This document shows, piece after piece, positions 24,378 to 31,720 of a stretch of DNA of 43,172 nucleotides. The DNA is from Pseudomonas sp. (GTDB lineage: Bacteria > Pseudomonadota > Gammaproteobacteria > Pseudomonadales > Pseudomonadaceae). A program made the position numbers and the translations under genes. Position 1 is the first letter of the stretch; each line of letters starts with the position of its first letter. The notes under the pieces were generated by a model, which was not told where the DNA came from, did not search any database, and worked only from the letters and a program-made list of their open reading frames with translations. The stretch spans positions 1-43,172 of the forward strand of contig NZ_JAQGNX010000074.1 in NCBI RefSeq assembly GCF_028293835.1, in the 5' to 3' direction.

Positions 24378-26011
24378 GATTTCAAGCCATTCATCCACAG
24401 CGCTTGATCGATTTCGATCAAGGTCGGGCCTTGATAGTCGACGGCCTCGCGCAAGGCTTTTTTCAGTCCATCGACGTCCGAAGCCGCTTGCGCCGCGCAC
24501 CCCAAGGCTTTGGCAACCGCAATGAAGTCGGGCGTATAAATGTCTACACCCACCGGTTCGATGGCGCGGTTGACCATGTATTTTTTGATTTCTTCGTAGC
24601 CTTGGTTATTCCACAGCAGCACGATGATCGGCGTGCGGGCTTCGACGGCGCTGGCCAGCTCTGCAAGGGTGAACTGCAAACCGCCATCGCCGATCAGACA
24701 CACCACGGCGCCACGGCTACTCGCTTCGGCTGCACGCCCCAGCCACGCACCGATGGCCGCAGGTAGCCCATAGCCCAGGGTGCCGTAGCCGGTGGACGAA
24801 TTGAACCAACGACGCGGCTGCTCCAGGTTCAGGGTCAGGTTGCCGGTGTAAACCGGCTGGGTCGAATCGCCCACCAGTACCGCGTCCGGCAGCACATCGA
24901 GCACCGCTTGCAGGAATACAGTCTGCCCGCGCATGGACTCGTCCCACGTCGTCTCGAGGGTTTCGCGCAGGGCAGCGGCGCGATTGTGTCCCCAACTTGT
25001 GCTGCGGGGGATCAGCTTTTCAACCGACAACCCGTTTAGCAATGCCTGGGCGGCACTATTGGCGTCGGACACCAACGCCACGTGCGGCAAGTAGTTGCGC
25101 ACGGTCTGGTCGGGGTCGATGTCGACCCGCAGTAACGTACCCGGAATTTCAAAACCACCGGCAAAGGTGATGTCGTAATCGGTTTCCGCCAGCTCAGTAC
25201 CGATGGCCAGCACCACATCGGCTTCCGCCACCAGCGCTCGCGTCGCCACCAGGGACTGAGTCGAGCCGATCAACAATGGATGGCGTGACGGCAGCATGCC
25301 CTTGGCATTGATAGTCAGTGCGACGGGGGCATCCAGCAATTCGGCAAGCTGCGTCAGTGCTGGCGCGGCATCAATGGCACCGCCGCCGGCGAGGATCAGC
25401 GGGCGTTTAGCCGCAGCCAACAGGCTGACCATCCGGGCAATCGCTCGGGGTGACGCGCCGGCACGATCAACGGTAACCGGTTGGCTGGCGAGCAAGGCGT
25501 CGGCATTTTCCACCAGCACATCGAGTGGAATCTCGATATGAACCGGACGTGGACGACCCGCCTGAAACAACGCAAATGCCCGAGCCAAAACCGCTGGCAG
25601 CTCCGCCGCAGACATCAAGGTGTGGGAAAACGCCGCGACGCCAGCCACCAGATTGCTTTGGGAGGGCAGCTCATGCAGCTTTCCACGCCCGCCACCCAGC
25701 TGGCTGCGCGATTGCACGCTGGAGATGACCAGCATCGGAATCGAGTCCGCATACGCCTGGCCCATGGCCGTGGTGATGTTGGTCATGCCTGGACCGGTAA
25801 TGATAAAACACACGCCCGGCTTGCCGCTGGTGCGTGCATATCCGTCGGCCATAAAACCAGCGCCCTGTTCATGACGCGGCGTGACATGGTTGATCGACGA
25901 GCCCGCGAGCCCGCGATACAGCTCGACGGTATGCACGCCGGGAATGCCAAAGACCTGATCTACGCCGTAGCCTTCGAGCAATTTGACCAATACTTCGCCG
26001 CACGTTGCCAT
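24371..26011 (-). CDS. aruI: ThDP-dependent 2-oxo acid decarboxylase, AruI-like (5-guanidino-2-oxopentanoate decarboxylase)
   Basis: Starting at the ATG at 26011 (AAGGAAG upstream) the protein has 546 residues. It begins MATCGEVLVKLLEGYGVDQV and has the ThDP-activating glutamate in PRHEQGAGFMADGYAR (E48), the GxGxxN region ITGPGMTNITTAMGQAYADS, and the diphosphate-binding motif from GDGGLQFTLAELASAVE to LLWNNQGYEE. The start FGIPGVHTVELYRGL is what I remember of AruI, which decarboxylates 2-ketoarginine in the arginine transaminase pathway. Acetolactate synthase or benzoylformate decarboxylase activity is the alternative. An aldehyde dehydrogenase gene overlaps its end, and a divergent LysR gene precedes it. 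No aruH aminotransferase is adjacent. Confidence 0.8.
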   Translation of the reverse strand: MATCGEVLVKLLEGYGVDQVFGIPGVHTVELYRGLAGSSINHVTPRHEQGAGFMADGYARTSGKPGVCFIITGPGMTNITTAMGQAYADSIPMLVISSVQSRSQLGGGRGKLHELPSQSNLVAGVAAFSHTLMSAAELPAVLARAFALFQAGRPRPVHIEIPLDVLVENADALLASQPVTVDRAGASPRAIARMVSLLAAAKRPLILAGGGAIDAAPALTQLAELLDAPVALTINAKGMLPSRHPLLIGSTQSLVATRALVAEADVVLAIGTELAETDYDITFAGGFEIPGTLLRVDIDPDQTVRNYLPHVALVSDANSAAQALLNGLSVEKLIPRSTSWGHNRAAALRETLETTWDESMRGQTVFLQAVLDVLPDAVLVGDSTQPVYTGNLTLNLEQPRRWFNSSTGYGTLGYGLPAAIGAWLGRAAEASSRGAVVCLIGDGGLQFTLAELASAVEARTPIIVLLWNNQGYEEIKKYMVNRAIEPVGVDIYTPDFIAVAKALGCAAQAASDVDGLKKALREAVDYQGPTLIEIDQALWMNGLKSC

Positions 26012-26131
26012 GTTTGTCCGCTTCCTTCTGTTGAAACTGCATAAACATCCCGACACTCACGGCTGCGGGACACGCTACAGATGAAGGACAATTGGACCGT
26101 GCGGCCATATCTGTGACAAGGCAAAAAATGT

Positions 26132-26144
26132 CATGCTAGGCATG
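26132..26144. promoter_or_regulatory. possible LysR operator between aruI and the LysR gene
   Basis: CATGC-TAG-GCATG is a small perfect dyad located 25 bases before the LysR start codon, in the 157-base space between two divergent genes. LysR-type proteins usually bind dyads there to control both genes. The match is short and could be chance. Confidence 0.35.
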
Positions 26145-26168
26145 TCCTCACTTCATGCCTGAGCACCG

Positions 26169-27056
26169 ATGAAACGTCTTCCGCCCTTGCCAGCCCTGCA
26201 TACCTTCCTGATTACAGCTCAATGCTGCAATTTCACACGGGCCGCTGAACTGCTGCACATCACCCAAGGCGCGGTGAGTCGGCAGATTTCCGGGCTGGAA
26301 AGTCATCTCGGTTACCCGCTATTTCAACGTCAGGCGCGCGGCTTGAGCTTGACGACCCAAGGCAGTGAGCTGTTTCCGAGAATTCAGAAAGTGTTTTCGC
26401 TGATCGACGAAGCTGTGGAACACGTCGGCGCAAAACGCGAAACCCTGAAACTCAAGGCTCCGACGTGCATGATGCGCTGGCTGTTGCCGAGGTTGTTGGA
26501 ATGGCAAAAAGAGCGCCCGGACGTGCCGGTGGAGTTGACTACCACCATCCAGCACGCAGTGGATTTTCGACGAGAAGAGTTCGACGCCGCCGTGGTGTAC
26601 GGCGCGCCACCCGCCAATTCAGTAGCCGCGCACCATTTGTTCGACGAACAACTGACGCCAGTCTGCTCCCAGCAATTACTGAGTGGACCGATTCCGCTCA
26701 AGACCTTGGCGGATCTGGAACAACACATGTTGCTGCACCCGACCCGTGACCAACGCGACTGGGAGGCGTGGCTCAAAGTCGCTGGCACTAGCGTGAGTAA
26801 CATCGGCAAAGGACAACACTTCGACACGCTAGACCTGGCCATGTCGGTCGCGTCCCAAGGCACCGGCGTCGCGATCGGCGATTGGGCCTTGATCGGCGAA
26901 GACCTTAGCGCCGGTCGGCTGGTGGCACCTTTCGACCTCAGGGTACGAACCGGCGCTGCGTATTACCTGGTCTATCCGGAGCGGTCAGACCCTTCGCCGC
27001 AGCTGCGCGAGCTCATTGACTGGCTGATCACACAAGCGGCGGAGCGGGCTGATTAA
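26169..27056 (+). CDS. LysR-family transcriptional regulator, GcvA-like
   Basis: The 295-residue protein begins MKRLPPLPALHTFLITAQCC and has the N-terminal winged helix (FTRAAELLHITQGAVSRQIS, residues 21-40) and the two-lobed effector domain (LKAPTCMMRWLLPRLLEWQK, FDAAVVYGAPPAN, SVASQGTGVAIGDWALI). This is the GcvA-type branch. It diverges from the decarboxylase-dehydrogenase operon, so control of that operon, probably with a pathway intermediate as ligand, is likely but inferred. The ribosome site is weak. Confidence 0.9.
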   Translation: MKRLPPLPALHTFLITAQCCNFTRAAELLHITQGAVSRQISGLESHLGYPLFQRQARGLSLTTQGSELFPRIQKVFSLIDEAVEHVGAKRETLKLKAPTCMMRWLLPRLLEWQKERPDVPVELTTTIQHAVDFRREEFDAAVVYGAPPANSVAAHHLFDEQLTPVCSQQLLSGPIPLKTLADLEQHMLLHPTRDQRDWEAWLKVAGTSVSNIGKGQHFDTLDLAMSVASQGTGVAIGDWALIGEDLSAGRLVAPFDLRVRTGAAYYLVYPERSDPSPQLRELIDWLITQAAERAD

Positions 27057-27234
27057 AATTTAAAGTCGATGTCCTGTAGCGCTGAATTCATTCGGGGTCA
27101 ATTTCCTCTGGGGCTGCGATCTGGACTACCGACGCCAACACATATTCTTATAGCGCTCGCACATCTAATAACTGTCCTACACTCAGTTCAATCCTTTTAA
27201 AACACGTTTTTAAAGTCGGATAGAGGTGGGCAAC

Positions 27235-27414
27235 ATGATTATTACAACAAGAAGATGCATGGCAGCACTCGCCGTCGCCGTTGTCGTAGGCATTTATGCA
27301 GCAGGTGCGTACCGAATCGAGATGGTAAGGCAAACGCCGCGCTCCGCACTGATTTGCACCGCGACCCATTGCGCACCTCAAGACGCGACCTTCGCCGGGT
27401 TGAGTCTGAAATAA
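27235..27414 (+). CDS. small membrane or exported protein, 59 residues
   Basis: The ATG at 27235 follows AGAGGTGG at a usable distance. The product begins MIITTRRCMAALAVAVVVGI, a positively charged start and one hydrophobic segment, followed by a 35-residue tail with two cysteines (LICTATHCAPQDATF). It could be a single-pass membrane protein with a periplasmic tail carrying one disulfide, or a signal-anchored peptide. No family was recognised. It is flanked on both sides by gene-free DNA of 180 and 320 bases. Confidence 0.55.
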   Translation: MIITTRRCMAALAVAVVVGIYAAGAYRIEMVRQTPRSALICTATHCAPQDATFAGLSLK

Positions 27415-27437
27415 GCGGCGCTGTCTCAGGGCGAAGC

Positions 27438-27616
27438 TGATTTTGTAGGAGGTTCCGCCACGTCTCCGACGCCGCGCTGTCGCCCGGCAAACACAAAAAA
27501 CGTGTTCGCGATCGGCTGCGCAGCAGTCGTGATTCATTTAGTAGAGTTCTTCCGGTTAAAACCTGGTATGGCATTTTGGATCGCTTCGCGCTCCATCGCG
27601 AGCAAGCCCGCGCCAA
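27438..27616. repeat. degenerate REP-like sequences
   Basis: TGTAGGAG near 27443, GCGATCGGCTGCGCAGCAGT near 27508 and ATCGCGAGCAAGCCCGCGCC near 27594-27613 are fragments of the extragenic palindromic elements common in fluorescent pseudomonads. The right-hand one is the best preserved. They fill most of the gap between the small protein gene and the exporter gene and contain no supported coding frame. Confidence 0.5.
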
Positions 27617-27701
27617 CAAAAAAATCCATTCACTCGCCAAGACCCTTATGAATACGAGCCTATCGAATAGCGTGCTATCGGATTAGACTAAGCAGCTTCT
27701 T

Positions 27702-27722
27702 CCTGCCGACCTTTGCGGCAGG
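27702..27722 (+). terminator. hairpin just before the DHA2 exporter start
   Basis: CCTGCCG (27702-27708) pairs with CGGCAGG (27716-27722), followed by CTTTCATTGCT. It may be a weak terminator for upstream transcription. It ends only 13 bases before the first possible start codon of the exporter, so it could also lie in its leader and affect translation. Both readings are inference. Confidence 0.4.
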
Positions 27723-27735
27723 CTTTCATTGCTAG

Positions 27736-29262
27736 TTGGGCTCTATCTTGACCAGTCTGAACCAACCCAAACCCGCGATCCGCAGCGTGTTATTTGCGCT
27801 GATGATGGCAGTCTTTCTCAGTGCTCTCGATCAGACCATTGTTGCGGTCTCGATGCCGGCAATCTCCGCCCAATTCCACGATTTCGATCTCCTCGCCTGG
27901 GTGATTTCCGCCTACATGGTGGCGATGACGGTTGCCGTGCCGATCTACGGCAAACTGGGCGACCTGTACGGTCGGCGTAAGTTGATGCTGTTCGGACTGG
28001 GCCTGTTTACCTTGGCCTCGCTGTTTTGCGGCATGGCACAGAGCATGGAACAGCTGGTCTTGGCGCGAATCATTCAAGGCATCGGCGCCGGGGGGATGGT
28101 GTCAGTCAGCCAGGCGATCATCGGCGACATCGTGCCGCCGCGCGAGCGCGGGCGTTACCAGGGCTATTTCAGTGGCATGTATGCCGTGGCCAGTGTTGCC
28201 GGACCAGTATTGGGCGGTGTAATGACGGAATACATGTCATGGCGCTGGGTGTTCTTGATCAACTTGCCGTTGGGCCTGAGCGCATGGTGGATAGCACACC
28301 GTACGCTGGCGGGTCTGCCTGTCCCGCAACGCAAGCCGATCATCGACTATCTAGGCACCCTCCTAATGATCATTGGGTTAAGCGCCCTTTTGCTCGGCGT
28401 CACCGAAATTGGTCAAGGCCACGGATGGCACGATCCCGATGTACTGGTGCTGCTCGGCGTCGCGCTGCTAGCCTTGGCAGCGTTCGTTTGGTACGAGCGC
28501 AGCGCACGTGAGCCATTGCTGCCAATGCACTTGTTTGCCAACCGCAACGCGGTGCTGTGCTGGTGCACGATTTTCTTCACCAGCTTTCAGTCAATCTCGT
28601 TGATTGTATTGATGCCGCTGCGGTTTCAGACCGTGACAGGTGGCGGCGCCGATGCGGCGGCGTTGCATCTGCTGCCACTGGCGATCGGTATGCCCATGGG
28701 CGCTTTTTTTGGCGGACGCAGAACCTCGCTGACAGGCCGTTACAAACCATTGATTCTTACCGGCGCGTTGATGATGCCATTTGTCGTCCTGGGTATGGCG
28801 TTCACCCCGCCGCAGTCGGTGTTGATCACCAGCCTATTAATGGTGCTGACGGGGTTCGCCTGTGGGATGCAATTTCCTACATCACTGGTCGGTACGCAAA
28901 ACTCGGTGGCCCAGGCTGATATGGGAGTGGCTACCAGCACCACCAACCTTTTCCGTTCACTGGGCGGCGCGGTGGGCATTGCGTTAATGTCGGCGCTGCT
29001 GCTGGCGATGCTGCAAAGCTCAGGGATTGGTCAATTGAGTGGCGGACCAGGGGCGGAAGCGAGTTCGGGTAACCTCCTGATGGACAGCCTGAATGCAGCC
29101 AGTGGCCCAGCGCTGGAAATTTTACGAGGCCAGTTATCGCTGACGTTCCGTCATCTGTTAATCATCAGTGCCGGCATCTCGCTGTTGGGTTTGGCCGCTG
29201 CCATCGCGATGCCGAACAACCTGCTGCGGGGGCGCGCTCACGGCGACAAGAGCGCCGCTTGA
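27736..29262 (+). CDS. DHA2-family (EmrB/QacA-type) drug:proton antiporter
   Basis: The protein of about 508 residues has roughly 14 hydrophobic segments. Signatures are LSALDQTIVAVSMPAIS in helix 1, GKLGDLYGRRKLMLFGLGLF after helix 2, and RIIQGIGAGGMVSVSQAIIG in helix 4-5 followed by SVAGPVLGGVMTEYMSWRWV, the drug-extrusion motif C of this group. It should export toxic compounds from the cytoplasm. No ATG is available at the N-terminus; TTG at 27736 or TTG at 27748 (giving MTSLNQPKP) must serve, and neither has a good ribosome site. The second start resembles related proteins better. A hairpin lies immediately upstream. Confidence 0.88.
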   Translation: MGSILTSLNQPKPAIRSVLFALMMAVFLSALDQTIVAVSMPAISAQFHDFDLLAWVISAYMVAMTVAVPIYGKLGDLYGRRKLMLFGLGLFTLASLFCGMAQSMEQLVLARIIQGIGAGGMVSVSQAIIGDIVPPRERGRYQGYFSGMYAVASVAGPVLGGVMTEYMSWRWVFLINLPLGLSAWWIAHRTLAGLPVPQRKPIIDYLGTLLMIIGLSALLLGVTEIGQGHGWHDPDVLVLLGVALLALAAFVWYERSAREPLLPMHLFANRNAVLCWCTIFFTSFQSISLIVLMPLRFQTVTGGGADAAALHLLPLAIGMPMGAFFGGRRTSLTGRYKPLILTGALMMPFVVLGMAFTPPQSVLITSLLMVLTGFACGMQFPTSLVGTQNSVAQADMGVATSTTNLFRSLGGAVGIALMSALLLAMLQSSGIGQLSGGPGAEASSGNLLMDSLNAASGPALEILRGQLSLTFRHLLIISAGISLLGLAAAIAMPNNLLRGRAHGDKSAA

Positions 29263-29317
29263 GCCTACTTCATCAGAGCGCCTGGCGATGGCGATCTGAT
29301 GATTATCGTCAGTTGAA

Positions 29318-30166
29318 TCAGCGGCTGTAATAACCCACCGCAACCAGGAAGTGTCCGACCTTGCGCACATAGGCGTGTTTGTTTTCTATTTTGCTGGTCA
29401 CCGGGTTACGCCAGCGATAATCGTATTCAGCGTCGTTCTGCTTATTAATCAACGCTAGTATTGGCTCGCCGACAGGCTTGCCTTCCGGGTCCTTGACCTT
29501 GCTGAAGTCTGTGTTGACCATCCGCAAATTGGTGCCATGAGCGACGTAATGTTCGTCGTTCAGATCGACCACAAACACATACAGGTCATCCTGAAGGAAA
29601 CCACCTTTCAAGCTGTTGATCGCGTTGATGGTGCCGTTCTCATCGTTGATGAGGGCTGCGGAAGCTTTGTCCAGCAGGGCTTTAGCTTGTTCAGCGGACG
29701 CCCGAGGCAGGTAATAACCCACCGCCAAGACTCGATCACCTACTCGCTTGTAGTAGACGCGCTTGCGCTCCACTTTGCCGTCGTTTTGGTTCTGCCAGCG
29801 GTATTCTGCTTCTTGAATACCATTGACTGGAGTGGTGAGAACGTCCTTGAACGCTTTCTGCAGGTCCGGGCTCAGTGTGGGCAACACGTCCCGCCCAATC
29901 AGTACGGCCGAAGGTCCACCGCTGGCCAGCATCACGCCATTTATATCCACAACGAAAACATACAATTCACCACTGACAAACTCACCTTGCCGGCTGAACT
30001 CGGCGAACGCGCTGTCGCCTTTCTTTTGATACTCCGCCAGCGCCTTAAGTAATAAATCCTTGGCCGCCTGTCCGTCGTCGACTGCTTCAGCTGCTGCCCA
30101 TACCTGACTGCTCAAGCACAAACATAACAACCAACCGAACAACGCATGCTTTCGTAGTCCCCTCAT
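29318..30166 (-). CDS. exported protein with two tandem Cache-type sensor domains
   Basis: From the ATG at 30166 (GGGGA before it) the protein has 282 residues. A signal peptide (LRKHALFGWLLCLCLSSQVW, cut after WAA) is followed by two copies of a single-Cache domain. Copy one has GELYVFVVDINGVMLASGGP and ends VGDRVLAVGYYLPR; copy two has DDLYVFVVDLNDEHYVAHGT and ends VGHFLVAVGYYSR. There is no membrane anchor or signalling domain, so it is a free periplasmic ligand-binding protein. Cache domains normally sit in chemoreceptors and kinases and bind small organic ligands; a soluble pair is less usual. It may hand a ligand to a partner encoded elsewhere. Confidence 0.82.
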   Translation of the reverse strand: MRGLRKHALFGWLLCLCLSSQVWAAAEAVDDGQAAKDLLLKALAEYQKKGDSAFAEFSRQGEFVSGELYVFVVDINGVMLASGGPSAVLIGRDVLPTLSPDLQKAFKDVLTTPVNGIQEAEYRWQNQNDGKVERKRVYYKRVGDRVLAVGYYLPRASAEQAKALLDKASAALINDENGTINAINSLKGGFLQDDLYVFVVDLNDEHYVAHGTNLRMVNTDFSKVKDPEGKPVGEPILALINKQNDAEYDYRWRNPVTSKIENKHAYVRKVGHFLVAVGYYSR

Positions 30167-30384
30167 ACCGCATCCCCATTTCTTATTTTGAAGTCGCCAG
30201 AGCTTAGACGGTCGACCGTATTTACGCTCGCCGGCACCACAAGAAACGTCCCACACCCAATGCGGAAACCTCCGTATTAAGGGTTTTTCATCGCTGCCGA
30301 TTGATGAGAGGTAGGGATTTACACAGTGATGGAACAACCGATTTTGGTCGCAATGGATGAACCAGAGATAGGGATTGGACCGTT

Positions 30385-30825
30385 ATGAGATGCGTAAAAA
30401 AAATGGCACTTGCTGGATTCTCGGGGTGGGTGGCGAGCGCTGGCAGTGTGGTGGCAAGTGCTAATACGGTGACGACGATTGTTGTAAATAATCGGACGGC
30501 CGTACCGGCGGTTTTCGCAAGTGAGTATTTTTCTGGAAGCGTACGCCCAGCTCCTACCCAAGTATTTGGAAACAGCAGCACAAGCTTTACTTTGTCCAGC
30601 TTCGGCTATCAAGCGTCGGGCATGCGCTTCACTTACACCGCAGGTGCTAGAAAATGTCGGTTTACGGCGTCGCACTTTGCAATGCCAACAATGCGTGTGC
30701 ATCTACCCACGTGGAAAAAAGCAGGGAATTCCATCGGAACATCCCGCGCCACCTGCACAGCCTCAATTACCAGCCCGACACCGGGAATCCCTTTTAACTA
30801 CACCATGAACTTCACTATTCAATAA
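30385..30825 (+). CDS. exported protein of unknown function, 146 residues
   Basis: The product has a signal peptide (MRCVKKMALAGFSGWVASAG...VVASA, cleavage near residue 26), then a beta-rich, Thr/Ser-rich body: TVTTIVVNNRTAVPAVFAS, SSTSFTLSSFGYQASGMRFT, and an end that reads FNYTMNFTIQ. Two cysteines (RKCRF and ATCTA) could form a disulfide. There is no recognised domain; the pattern is that of a small secreted beta-sandwich. The gene diverges from the Cache protein gene across 218 bases. The ribosome site (AGGGA) is rather far from the ATG. Confidence 0.65.
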   Translation: MRCVKKMALAGFSGWVASAGSVVASANTVTTIVVNNRTAVPAVFASEYFSGSVRPAPTQVFGNSSTSFTLSSFGYQASGMRFTYTAGARKCRFTASHFAMPTMRVHLPTWKKAGNSIGTSRATCTASITSPTPGIPFNYTMNFTIQ

Positions 30826-30833
30826 CCCGCACC

Positions 30834-30872
30834 CAGGGCACTTGCATGCAGGTGCCCTGCTAGCGAGCAGGG
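30834..30872 (+). promoter_or_regulatory. two mutually exclusive hairpins overlapping a ribosome site
   Basis: Segment 1 CAGGGCAC (30834-30841) can pair with segment 2 GTGCCCTG (30852-30859) in an eight-pair stem. Segment 2 can instead pair (CCCTGC, 30855-30860) with segment 3 GCAGGG (30867-30872), which contains part of the GGGAG ribosome site of the next gene (ATG at 30882). There is no T run, so it may be a poor terminator for the preceding gene or a translational switch. Function is inferred from geometry only. Confidence 0.4.
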
Positions 30873-30881
30873 AGCTTACTC

Positions 30882-31720
30882 ATGGCCATTTCCGCCAGCA
30901 TGAATATGAATGTTGCGACCTACTGTTCTCCGCCAGCGTTTAACCCTTTGGACCAAGCGGGGAACGCATCTCTTAAACTAACGGTACCGGCGCCAGACAC
31001 CAAAAGCGAAAGTACGTCGTCAGTAACGATTTCCACAGAAGCACAAGGATTGTGTCGCCAAGAACAAACGGCAGAAAAAACCCATTATCAAAAATCGAAC
31101 TGCTCGCTATTTTTCAACGTGTTAACAGCCCAACGAGCTTCTCAGTCAAGCTCTCCATGCAAATGAACGGTCAGGGAAAGGCGTCACCACTACTTATGCA
31201 ACAGCCTTTGGACACCTCTCCTGAGAGGTTGGCCCAAGCGGAAAAAATAGCCTCATTTGTATTCATTCAACACACCACGCTAAATAAAACTGGCAACCCT
31301 TACGATGCGTTATCGAGGGATGAATTGAGCGACATTTACTATGACGAGACAGGCAATCACACTCCCGCCGAGCGCTACTTGGCCGGCTTCACGCGGCAAG
31401 GTAAAGACTTTGAATTCATGACCAGAAATACCGGCAACTCCGGCACTTCATATCGAGCGTTAATCGCGTTTTATGACGCCACATCACCGGTCGAGCGCTC
31501 CATGATCCCCGAAGGTGATAGAGAGCAGTTACTCAGCTTCTTAAAAGATGCCGAAGACAACAGATACCCCAATACCGGTGAAACAATCTTGGACCCATGG
31601 ATGACTAAATACTTTCGCAAGCCGAACACCAACGCCCCAATCGCCCAGCGAACACTCATTCAACCCCTTCCAGCCAAAACCATTGAGTCCGTCCCTTCAA
31701 ATGCGAAAAAGCAGGCATGA
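30882..31720 (+). pseudogene. hypothetical protein gene interrupted by a -1 frameshift at a six-A run
   Basis: The start has a GGGAG ribosome site and codes for MAISASMNMNVATYCSPPAF and about 65 protein-like residues, after which this frame becomes implausible and stops at 31166. A second frame continues smoothly from about 31073 (NPLSKIELLAIFQRV) to 31720, ending SVPSNAKKQA. The switch point falls on GCAGAAAAAACCC (A run 31075-31080); one more A would join the two into a single reading frame of about 280 codons. The second part is soluble, with the motif TGNPYDALSRDELSDIYYDE and no known domain. It may be a true mutation, a sequencing error in the homopolymer, or corrected by slippage. The last 65 bases overlap the end of the convergent DUF3396 gene. 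Confidence 0.65.

Noticed and set aside
31075..31081. A-run considered as a programmed -1 ribosomal frameshift site
   Set aside because: In the zero frame the codons are GAA AAA ACC, so the phase does not give the X-XXY-YYZ heptamer; simple loss of one A explains the data better.
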